Origin: an uncultured Succinatimonas sp.
GTDB lineage: Bacteria; Pseudomonadota; Gammaproteobacteria; Enterobacterales; Succinivibrionaceae
Length of the DNA: 12,549 nt
Direction: 5' to 3'
Assembly (NCBI GenBank): GCA_902465145.1
Contig: CABQMD010000009.1
Coordinates: forward strand, 1-12,549
Below, piece after piece: positions 7,601 through 12,549 of the stretch. The number at the start of each line of letters is the position of its first letter. Position 1 is the first letter of the stretch. A program made the translations under genes and the position numbers. The notes beneath the pieces are model-generated. The model did no database searches, had not been told where the DNA came from, and saw nothing but the letters and a program-made list of their open reading frames with translations.

Positions 7601-8951
7601 GGCTAGAAAATCGCTATTTGACAGAAGCCGCGAAGCAATGGACAAAGCTGAGAAAAGCTCCGGCAAAGGAGAGATTCGTCAGCGCCTGTTCTTTGTATTC
7701 ATCGGTCTGGTGCTGTTCAGACTCGGGTCGTTCGTACCAGTTCCCGGTGTGAATGCCGACGTTCTGCAGCGCGTTTTCGATGAGCAGAGCGGAACCATTT
7801 TGGGCATGTTCAATATGTTCTCAGGCGGAGCTCTTTCAAGAGCATCCGTGCTGGCATTGGGTATCATGCCTTACATCTCGGCTGCAATTATCATCCAGCT
7901 TTTGGCTGTGATCAACAAAAACCTGGCTGAACTTCGTAAGGAGGGCGAGTCAGGCCGCCGCAAAATAACTCAATATACTCGTATTTCGACTCTCTTCCTG
8001 GCAGCCTTGCAGGGTATGGGTATTGCTACCGGTATTCCGAATATGGTTCCGGGGCTTGTCGATAATCCGGGATTGGGCTTTTATTTTGTTACGACTATGA
8101 GTTTGGTGACCGGTACCATGTTACTGATGTGGCTTGGTGAACAGATCACTGAAAGAGGTATCGGAAACGGTATTTCACTCATTATCTTCGCCGGTATTGT
8201 CGCAGGTTTGCCTAGTGCTTTGGGCAGAACTTTCGAACAGTCGCGTCAGGGAGATCTCTCTACTATCGCGTTACTGATAATCGGTGTCGTGGTCGTTTTG
8301 GTGACTTTTTTTGTGGTATTCGTCGAACGCGGACAGCGCAGAATCGTAATTGAGTATGCCAAGCGTCAGATGGGTAACCGCATTTATTCACAGCCGCGCT
8401 CCAACCTTCCTTTGAAGATCAATATGTCCGGTGTGATCCCCGCAATTTTTGCGTCTTCGATCATTTTGTTCCCGGGTACTGTTGTCTCTTGGTTCGGCCA
8501 GGGCGATAATCCCGTTGCAAATGTGTTAAGTGAGATTTCACTTTTCATTCAGCCGGGTCAGCCGCTTTATGAGTTGCTCTATGCAGCAGCCATAGTGTTC
8601 TTTACTTTCTTCTATACCGCTCTGATTTTTAATCCCAGAGAGGTTTCGGAGAATCTGAAAAAGAGTGGTGCATTCATTCCGGGAATTCGTCCGGGTGAAC
8701 AGACGGCCAGATTTATCGATAAGGTTATGACCAGATTGACTCTTTCGGGTTCCATTTACATGGTTCTGGTCTGCTTGGTGCCGCAATTGCTGATGAACTG
8801 GTTTAATGTACAGTTCTATTTCGGCGGTACGTCTTTATTGATTATCGTTGTCGTGACGATGGATTTTGTCGCTCAATTGCAGAGTCATATGATGAATCAG
8901 CAGTACGGCGATATAATGAAGAAAGCTAACCTTAGAAATTTCGGTCGTTAG
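7599..8951 (+). CDS. secY: Preprotein translocase channel subunit SecY
   Basis: SecY is the inner-membrane channel that, with SecE and SecG and driven by SecA, exports unfolded proteins and inserts membrane proteins. The 450-residue product has the expected ten hydrophobic segments; the first is about residues 30-50. Motifs include [20 protein letters not shown] (lateral gate/plug region, about 70-90), [14 protein letters not shown] (about 180-193), the cytoplasmic loop [16 protein letters not shown] (about 243-257) and [20 protein letters not shown] (about 345-364), which contains the conserved arginine of the SecA-interacting loop. E. coli SecY is 443 residues; the excess is in the N-terminal cytoplasmic tail. 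It is 41 bases after rplO, an unusually long gap for this operon. Confidence 0.98.
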   Translation: MARKSLFDRSREAMDKAEKSSGKGEIRQRLFFVFIGLVLFRLGSFVPVPGVNADVLQRVFDEQSGTILGMFNMFSGGALSRASVLALGIMPYISAAIIIQLLAVINKNLAELRKEGESGRRKITQYTRISTLFLAALQGMGIATGIPNMVPGLVDNPGLGFYFVTTMSLVTGTMLLMWLGEQITERGIGNGISLIIFAGIVAGLPSALGRTFEQSRQGDLSTIALLIIGVVVVLVTFFVVFVERGQRRIVIEYAKRQMGNRIYSQPRSNLPLKINMSGVIPAIFASSIILFPGTVVSWFGQGDNPVANVLSEISLFIQPGQPLYELLYAAAIVFFTFFYTALIFNPREVSENLKKSGAFIPGIRPGEQTARFIDKVMTRLTLSGSIYMVLVCLVPQLLMNWFNVQFYFGGTSLLIIVVVTMDFVAQLQSHMMNQQYGDIMKKANLRNFGR

Positions 8952-8974
8952 ATTTAAAAGTTTGGAGATACAAG

Positions 8975-9088
8975 ATGAAAGTTGGTGCTTCCGTTAAGAA
9001 GATGTGCCGCAACTGCAAAGTTGTTCGTCGCCACGGTGTTGTCCGCATTATTTGTGTTAACCCTAAGCACAAGCAGCGTCAGGGTTAA
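8975..9088 (+). CDS. rpmJ: 50S ribosomal protein L36, zinc-binding type
   Basis: L36 is the smallest large-subunit protein and stabilises 23S rRNA through a zinc ribbon. The 37-residue product starts [20 protein letters not shown] and ends KHKQRQG, the family pattern. The four zinc ligands are present at Cys11, Cys14, Cys27 and His32. TTTGGAGA upstream is the ribosome-binding site. It is the last gene of the spc operon, as in E. coli, with no infA between it and secY. Confidence 0.97.
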   Translation: MKVGASVKKMCRNCKVVRRHGVVRIICVNPKHKQRQG

Positions 9089-9103
9089 TGCTAATTATTT
9101 GAG

Positions 9104-9132
9104 TTGACCGCAAGGTTTTACTCAGATATAAT
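9104..9132 (+). promoter_or_regulatory. Alpha operon promoter (sigma-70 type)
   Basis: TTGACC (9104-9109, 5 of 6 consensus) and TATAAT (9127-9132, perfect) are separated by exactly 17 bases. The predicted start of transcription is near 9139, giving a leader of about 130 bases before the rpsM GTG. No intrinsic terminator separates rpmJ from this promoter, so spc transcripts probably also read through. It is the strongest promoter-like sequence I see in the window. Confidence 0.88.
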
Positions 9133-9143
9133 TACACAGTTAT

Positions 9144-9193
9144 GGCACTGAATATACGTTCGGTGCCTTTTCTGACATTGCCAAATAGGCACT
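9144..9193 (+). promoter_or_regulatory. Candidate two-state hairpin region in the alpha leader
   Basis: GGCACTG (9144-9150) can pair with CGGTGCC (9161-9167) through seven pairs including one G-U, and TTTT follows directly. The same GGTGCC (9162-9167) can instead pair with a second GGCACT (9188-9193). The two pairings exclude each other. The downstream GGCACT also overlaps a local CACT/AGTG hairpin (9190-9200). It lies just after the predicted transcription start and before the S4 element. Function is unknown; a weak early terminator or folding switch is inferred. Confidence 0.4.
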
Positions 9194-9201
9194 ATAAGTG
9201 G

Positions 9202-9279
9202 GCTGTCGTGTATCCTGAACGGGCTTTGCGGCAGCTGTGTTTTTTTTACCTTCTTTTTAGGAGATCGATAGTGGCCCGT
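9202..9279 (+). promoter_or_regulatory. Alpha operon leader pseudoknot, S4-binding translational operator
   Basis: GCTGTCG (9202-9208) pairs with CGGCAGC (9229-9235), closing a 20-base loop that contains TATCCTGAACGGGCTTT. That loop closely resembles, as I recall it, the E. coli alpha leader (UAUCCUGAAAACGGGCUUU). The loop segment ACGGGC (9219-9224) is exactly complementary to GCCCGT (9274-9279), codons 2-3 of rpsM, so a pseudoknot encloses the AGGAG site and the GTG start. In E. coli S4 binds this pseudoknot and traps the ribosome in an inactive initiation complex, repressing rpsM, rpsK, rpsD and, less, rplQ. The outer stem differs in sequence from E. coli yet still pairs. Confidence 0.85.
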
Positions 9280-9627
9280 ATAGCTGGCATCAATGTGCCT
9301 GATAATAAGATTGCCGCGATTGCTTTGCAGTCGATTTTCGGCATCGGCCCTACCCGTGCGCGCGATATTCTCGCCGCCGCCGGAATTGAAGCCAATTCCA
9401 AATTCAAAGATTTAGACGAAGCTTCTGTGGACAAGGTCCGCGCTGAAGTCGCCAAATACACCGTAGAAGGCGACTTAAGACGTGAGATCACCATGAACAT
9501 CAAACGTCTCATTGACCTCGGAACTTATCGCGGTCTGCGTCACCGTCGCGGCTTACCTGTCCGCGGTCAGCGTACCAAGACCAACGCCCGTACCCGTAAG
9601 GGTCCGCGCAAGAGCGTGAAGAAGTAA
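9271..9627 (+). CDS. rpsM: 30S ribosomal protein S13, GTG start
   Basis: S13 is in the small-subunit head and contacts P-site tRNA and the L5 bridge. From the GTG at 9271 the product is 118 residues, exactly the E. coli length, beginning [20 protein letters not shown]. It contains the helix-two-turn-helix segment [19 protein letters not shown] and the basic C-terminal tail [20 protein letters not shown]. The AGGAG at 9259-9263 is seven bases upstream. The frame is open back to an ATG at 9142, but that extension would cover the leader pseudoknot and has no family match. A GTG start is also used by E. coli rpsM and is part of the S4 control structure. Confidence 0.97.
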   Translation: MARIAGINVPDNKIAAIALQSIFGIGPTRARDILAAAGIEANSKFKDLDEASVDKVRAEVAKYTVEGDLRREITMNIKRLIDLGTYRGLRHRRGLPVRGQRTKTNARTRKGPRKSVKK

Positions 9628-9639
9628 GGAGACAGCGAG

Positions 9640-10071
9640 ATGGCTGAAGAAATCAAAGAGACCGCCGCACAGGCACCCGCCGCAGCTGCTCCTGCAGTCC
9701 GCCGCGGTAAGCGTTCCAAAAAACAGATTGCAGATGGTGTCGCACACATCCACGCATCTTTCAACAATACCATCGTTTCCATCTCAGACCGTCAGGGCAA
9801 CGTGCTTTCATGGGCTACTGCCGGTGGTTCTGGATTCCGTGGTTCACGTAAGTCCACTCCGTATGCTGCACAGGTCGCTGCAGAGCGTGCCGGTGAAGCT
9901 GCCAAGGAATACGGTGTAAAGAACCTTGAAGTTCTCGTGAAGGGCCCTGGTCCTGGACGTGAGTCTTCTATCCGTGCTCTTAATGCGCTCGGCTACAAGA
10001 TCACCAACATCACTGATGTTACCCCCATCCCTCACAACGGTTGCCGTCCGCCCAAAAAGCGTCGTGTTTAA
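9640..10071 (+). CDS. rpsK: 30S ribosomal protein S11 with Ala-rich N-terminal extension
   Basis: S11 forms part of the platform of the small subunit near the mRNA exit. The core from [20 protein letters not shown] to the C-terminal [12 protein letters not shown] is nearly identical to E. coli S11, including [34 protein letters not shown] and [19 protein letters not shown]. The product has 143 residues against 129. The extra residues form an acidic then Ala/Pro-rich N-terminus ([20 protein letters not shown]). The start is set by an AAGGAGAC ribosome-binding site, and no ATG lies at the usual S11 start, so the extension is probably real. Confidence 0.97.
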   Translation: MAEEIKETAAQAPAAAAPAVRRGKRSKKQIADGVAHIHASFNNTIVSISDRQGNVLSWATAGGSGFRGSRKSTPYAAQVAAERAGEAAKEYGVKNLEVLVKGPGPGRESSIRALNALGYKITNITDVTPIPHNGCRPPKKRRV

Positions 10072-10099
10072 CCATAATCAAGTTTCTGGAGAAAGATAA

Positions 10100-10729
10100 A
10101 TGGCAAAATATACAGGTTCAGCCCTGAAATTAAGCCGCCGCGAGGGTGTTGACTTATTCCTTAAGTCAGGTGTCCGTGCAATTGAAACCAAGTGCCGTGA
10201 CAGACTGACCGTTGTTCCTGGTCAGCACGGTGCTAACAAGCCTCGTTTGTCCGATTACGGTGTGCAGTTGCGTGAGAAGCAGAAAGTTCGTCGTATTTAC
10301 GGCGTTCTCGAGCGTCAGTTCCGCAACTACTATAAGAAGGCTGCCCGTTTGCCCGGCAATACCGGCGAGAACCTTTTACAGCTTCTCGAAGGTCGTTTAG
10401 ATAATGTCGTTTACCGTATGGGCTTCGGTTCTACCCGTATGGAAGCTCGTCAGTTGGTCAGCCATAAGGCTATCACCGTAAACGACCGCGTGGTGAACAT
10501 TCCTTCTTACGAAGTAAAACCCAACGATGTGATCGCTGTACGCGAAAAGGCTAAGAAGCAGAGCCGTATTAAATCAGCTCTCGATTTGGCCGGTCAGCGT
10601 GCTTTAAAACCTACTTGGATTGATGTCGATCAGGATAACCTGAAAGGTACTTTCAAGAGCAAGCCTGAGCGCGCCGAGTTGCCTGCTGACATCAAGGAAG
10701 CTCTCATCGTCGAGTTGTACTCGAAGTAA
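10100..10729 (+). CDS. rpsD: 30S ribosomal protein S4, regulator of the alpha operon
   Basis: S4 nucleates 16S rRNA assembly and in enterobacteria represses its own operon by binding the rpsM leader. The 209-residue product starts [20 protein letters not shown] and has the zinc-free E. coli-type N-terminal domain. The S4 RNA-binding domain spans about residues 98-160 ([35 protein letters not shown]). It ends in the family's LIVELYSK. It is three residues longer than E. coli S4. A CTGGAGAAAG ribosome-binding site precedes the ATG. It lies 46 bases before the first rpoA gene. Confidence 0.98.
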   Translation: MAKYTGSALKLSRREGVDLFLKSGVRAIETKCRDRLTVVPGQHGANKPRLSDYGVQLREKQKVRRIYGVLERQFRNYYKKAARLPGNTGENLLQLLEGRLDNVVYRMGFGSTRMEARQLVSHKAITVNDRVVNIPSYEVKPNDVIAVREKAKKQSRIKSALDLAGQRALKPTWIDVDQDNLKGTFKSKPERAELPADIKEALIVELYSK

Positions 10730-10775
10730 TAACGGCATCTGTGCCAACACCTAACTTATAAGTGGGGAATTTCTA

Positions 10776-11765
10776 GTGTCTGTTTGTGAACTGCTGAAAC
10801 CTAAGCCAGTGGATTTCACTGAAATCGGCCCAAATAAAGCTCATGTTGTACTTGAGCCTTTGGAGCGCGGTTTCGGTCATACTCTTGGTACAGCTCTCAG
10901 CGGAGTACTTCTCAAGACTTTTCCTGGTACTGCGGTTGATGCCGTTCGTATCGACGGAGTAAGAGACGAGACTGACTCCAAATCAGACCTTGACGAGTCG
11001 ATTTTTGAAGTGATTATGAACTGCAAGGAACTTGCGGTTAAATCGGAAACTTCTGTAAGCGAGCCTGTCTGGGTTAGAGCTGAGAAAAAGGGAGCTGGAA
11101 AACTTACCGCTGCCGACTTTGTGTGCCCTGAAGGTATTAGTTTTGTCGATCCTGAAGCTGTCGTTTGCACTTTGAAGGATGATAAGTCTTCCGCCTCTGT
11201 AAGCTTGCGCATATCCTCAGGTTGTGGTTATGTTCTGGCATCCTCTGATGAGCATGTTCCCGTCTCTGAAGAAGGTGATATTCTCATTGACGCAAGTTAC
11301 ACGCCTGTGCGTCGTTTCGTTTATGGAACCGAGGCTGCGCGTGTCGAACAGCGCACTGATTTAGACCGTTTGGTTATCGATATTGAGACCAACGGTTGTA
11401 TCACCCCTGATGAAGCCATTATGCAGGGAGCCGAACTGCTTAAGGCTGGGATCACCAATATCGTTGACAAGGAAGAAGTTGCCGAGCAGAGCTTTGCTCC
11501 TTCAGCTCCTCCTCTTCCTGATCCGGTGCTTATGCAACCTGTTGACGATCTGGAACTCACGGTCAGAAGTGCCAACTGTCTTAAGGCTGAATCCATTATT
11601 TATATTGGTGATTTGGTGCAGCGTACCGAAGTTGAGTTGCTTAAGACTCCGAATTTGGGTAAGAAGTCTTTGACGGAAATAAAAGACGTGCTTGCTCAAA
11701 GAGGTCTTTCTCTCGGTATGAGAGTGGCTAATTGGCCTCCTCCGGGACTTAAGTCGACCAAATAA
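10776..11765 (+). CDS. rpoA: RNA polymerase alpha subunit, first copy, diverged N-terminal domain
   Basis: The alpha dimer scaffolds RNA polymerase assembly. Its N-terminal domain (NTD) binds beta or beta-prime and its C-terminal domain (CTD) binds UP-element DNA and activators. This 329-residue copy has the E. coli length. It keeps [14 protein letters not shown] (residues 25-38), but the next Arg-Arg pair (Arg44-Arg45 in E. coli; Arg45 is needed for beta binding) is Ser42-Gly43. The HEYS..EG.QEDI block is replaced by residues 64-76 of unrelated, Asp/Ser-rich sequence. Residues from YTPVRR through [14 protein letters not shown] are conserved. The CTD from [18 protein letters not shown] to SLGMR is almost unchanged, including the DNA-contact arginine (Arg265 in E. 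coli). The start is GTG with a weak GTGGGGA site. The intact frame argues against a pseudogene. It appears specialised as the beta-prime-facing alpha. Confidence 0.95.
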   Translation: MSVCELLKPKPVDFTEIGPNKAHVVLEPLERGFGHTLGTALSGVLLKTFPGTAVDAVRIDGVRDETDSKSDLDESIFEVIMNCKELAVKSETSVSEPVWVRAEKKGAGKLTAADFVCPEGISFVDPEAVVCTLKDDKSSASVSLRISSGCGYVLASSDEHVPVSEEGDILIDASYTPVRRFVYGTEAARVEQRTDLDRLVIDIETNGCITPDEAIMQGAELLKAGITNIVDKEEVAEQSFAPSAPPLPDPVLMQPVDDLELTVRSANCLKAESIIYIGDLVQRTEVELLKTPNLGKKSLTEIKDVLAQRGLSLGMRVANWPPPGLKSTK

Positions 11766-11794
11766 CAGAACTGTTAATCAGAAGGAATTAGGAA

Positions 11795-12187
11795 ATGCGT
11801 CATCGTTTAGCCGGCCGTCATTTGGGCCGCACCGCTTCACACCGTGCAGCGCTGTATCGCAATCTTGCTAATGCTCTCTTTACTTACGAAGTGATCAAGA
11901 CCACTCTGCCTAAGGCCAAGGAACTTCGTCGTTTTGCTGAGCCTTTAATTACTTTGGCTAAGGAAGATACCGTCGCCAATCGTCGTCTGGCTTTTGCCCG
12001 TTTGCGTGACGATGCGGTTGTGAACAAGCTCTTCACTGTGATCGGCAAGCTTTCTGCCGAGCGTAAGGGCGGGTACACCCGTATCCTTAAAGCTGGCCGC
12101 CGTTCTGGCGATCAGGCTCCCATTGCCTACATTATGTTAGTCGACAGACCGCAGGCCGAAGAGTCTTCAGAGACTGCTCAGGCTTGA
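11795..12187 (+). CDS. rplQ: 50S ribosomal protein L17
   Basis: L17 lies at the outer surface of the large subunit near the tunnel exit. The 130-residue product starts [20 protein letters not shown] and contains [20 protein letters not shown], the family signature, plus [19 protein letters not shown] and AYIMLVDR near the end. Length is close to E. coli L17 (127). GAAGGAATTAGGAA provides the ribosome-binding site. It ends with tandem in-frame stops TGA-TAA (12185-12190). In most bacteria it is the last gene of the alpha operon; here a second alpha gene follows after 72 bases and a stem-loop. Confidence 0.98.
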   Translation: MRHRLAGRHLGRTASHRAALYRNLANALFTYEVIKTTLPKAKELRRFAEPLITLAKEDTVANRRLAFARLRDDAVVNKLFTVIGKLSAERKGGYTRILKAGRRSGDQAPIAYIMLVDRPQAEESSETAQA

Positions 12188-12193
12188 TAATAC

Positions 12194-12228
12194 TCAGGCG
12201 CGGTTTACCGCGCCTGAAACCTATTTTT
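12194..12228 (+). terminator. Stem-loop with detached T run between rplQ and the second rpoA
   Basis: TCAGGCGCGG (12194-12203) pairs perfectly with CCGCGCCTGA (12208-12217) around a TTTA loop: ten pairs, mostly G-C. The T run (12224-12228) starts six bases after the stem, too far for a strong intrinsic terminator. It sits where the alpha operon would normally end. I see no promoter between it and the next gene, so it probably acts as a partial terminator or processing/stability element that lowers or tunes expression of the second alpha gene. Confidence 0.6.
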
Positions 12229-12247
12229 GCTAATCAACTGTGTAGAC

Positions 12248-12262
12248 GAGGGTAAGACCTTG
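12248..12262 (+). promoter_or_regulatory. Ribosome-binding site and TTG start of the second rpoA
   Basis: GAGGG (12248-12252) is seven bases before TTG (12260-12262). No ATG or GTG in this frame occurs between the upstream in-frame stop (12215-12217) and the conserved VTLEP motif, and the other in-frame TTG (12227) has no ribosome-binding site. TTG is therefore the most likely start. Confidence 0.8.
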
Positions 12263-12549
12263 GATCAGAATATTGATTCTTTAAAGCCTAACATCAAGAA
12301 TGTAGAGACTCTGTCCGAGAATCACTACAGAGTTACCCTTGAGCCTTTCGAGCCGGAGTATGCTCACATAGTAGGCACGGCGCTCCGCCGTATCATGCTT
12401 TCTTCCATTCCCGGTTATGCTATTTCCTCTTGTGAAATAGAGGGAGTGGTTCATGAGTACAGCGCGGTTGAGGGCATTCAGGAGGATATTCTTCTTGTTC
12501 TGTTGAACCTGAAGGAAGTCGCTGTTGCCGTTGAAGGGCTTCTGCATGA
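12260..12549 (+). CDS. RNA polymerase alpha subunit, second divergent copy (3' end outside window)
   Basis: Ninety-six codons of an alpha N-terminal domain are visible before the window ends. The alignment with E. coli alpha is clear: RVTLEPFE (residues 24-31), GTALRRIMLSSIPG (39-52), then GVVHEYSAVEGIQEDILLVL. It retains Arg43-Arg44 (E. coli Arg44-Arg45) and the HEYS..EG.QEDI block, both of which contact beta in E. coli polymerase. The segment RGFGHTL is changed to PEYAHIV, at the start of the helix that forms the alpha-alpha interface. This is the reverse of the first copy's losses. Both copies share Thr where E. coli has Asn in GNAL, hinting at duplication within the lineage. It starts at TTG, behind a stem-loop, and probably depends on read-through from the alpha promoter. 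Whether it has a C-terminal domain cannot be seen. Confidence 0.9.
   Translation, partial: MDQNIDSLKPNIKNVETLSENHYRVTLEPFEPEYAHIVGTALRRIMLSSIPGYAISSCEIEGVVHEYSAVEGIQEDILLVLLNLKEVAVAVEGLLH

Noticed and set aside
9142..9270. In-frame N-terminal extension of rpsM from an ATG at 9142 (161 residues)
   Set aside because: The family length is 118 residues, reached exactly from the GTG at 9271 with a good AGGAG site. The extension covers the S4 pseudoknot and has no resemblance to S13.
10754..10763. Palindrome ACTTATAAGT between rpsD and the first rpoA as an operator
   Set aside because: A single 10-base A/T-rich palindrome inside an operon with no nearby promoter is weak evidence and is expected by chance at this composition.
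10776..11765. First rpoA copy as a decaying pseudogene
   Set aside because: The frame is intact over the full family length, the C-terminal domain is almost unchanged, and the losses are confined to one partner surface that the second copy retains.
12184..12212. Promoter for the second rpoA using TTGATA at 12184-12189
   Set aside because: The -10 position 17 bases on reads ACCGCG and lies inside the stem-loop, so there is no usable -10 box.
12281..12547. Reverse-strand open frame of 88 codons opposite the second rpoA
   Set aside because: The + strand encodes a clearly recognisable alpha N-terminal domain here; the reverse frame has no recognisable family features.
1..12549. tRNA or rRNA genes, CRISPR arrays, insertion sequences, prophage or plasmid features
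   Set aside because: The window is filled with housekeeping ribosomal genes in conserved order; I saw no repeat arrays, transposase frames, terminal inverted repeats or tRNA-like folds.

Overview
The window is the central and distal part of the bacterial S10-spc-alpha ribosomal protein locus. Every gene is on the + strand. The order is rplB(partial)-rpsS-rplV-rpsC-rplP-rpmC-rpsQ // rplN-rplX-rplE-rpsN-rpsH-rplF-rplR-rpsE-rpmD-rplO-secY-rpmJ // rpsM-rpsK-rpsD-rpoA-rplQ, followed by a second, divergent rpoA that runs off the right edge. Gene order, absence of infA/adk/map, the long zinc-free S14, the E. coli-type S4-binding leader in front of rpsM and the near-E. coli protein sequences point to a Gammaproteobacterium of about 50% GC. 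An anaerobic Aeromonadales/Succinivibrionaceae-like lineage is only a guess.

Region by region: 1-3179 is the end of the S10 operon, closed by a clear intrinsic terminator (3221-3249). A promoter for the spc operon overlaps the terminator's 3' arm (3237-3265). The spc operon, 3329-9088, is tightly packed. A possible S8-binding element lies at the rplE start. A GC-rich GAGA-tetraloop hairpin separates rplO from secY, the only membrane-protein gene here. A near-consensus sigma-70 promoter (9104-9132) starts the alpha operon. Its leader contains a candidate two-state hairpin and then a pseudoknot whose loop pairs with codons 2-3 of the GTG-initiated rpsM, the known S4 autoregulation design. No gene-free stretch exceeds 182 bases.

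The genes supply subunits of both ribosomal subunits, the SecY translocation channel and RNA polymerase alpha. The unusual part is the right end. The alpha operon holds two alpha-subunit genes flanking rplQ, and they appear to have decayed in complementary ways. The first copy has an almost unchanged C-terminal domain and the canonical [10 protein letters not shown] segment, but has lost the Arg-Arg pair and the HEYS..EG.QEDI block used to contact beta. The second copy keeps the Arg-Arg pair and that block but has lost the RGFGHTL segment. This suggests a polymerase built on an obligate alpha heterodimer (first copy facing beta-prime, second facing beta), comparable to the two-alpha polymerase known in Francisella but here with both genes in one operon. 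The second gene starts at TTG behind a 10-bp stem-loop. The window ends after its 96th codon, so its remainder is unseen.
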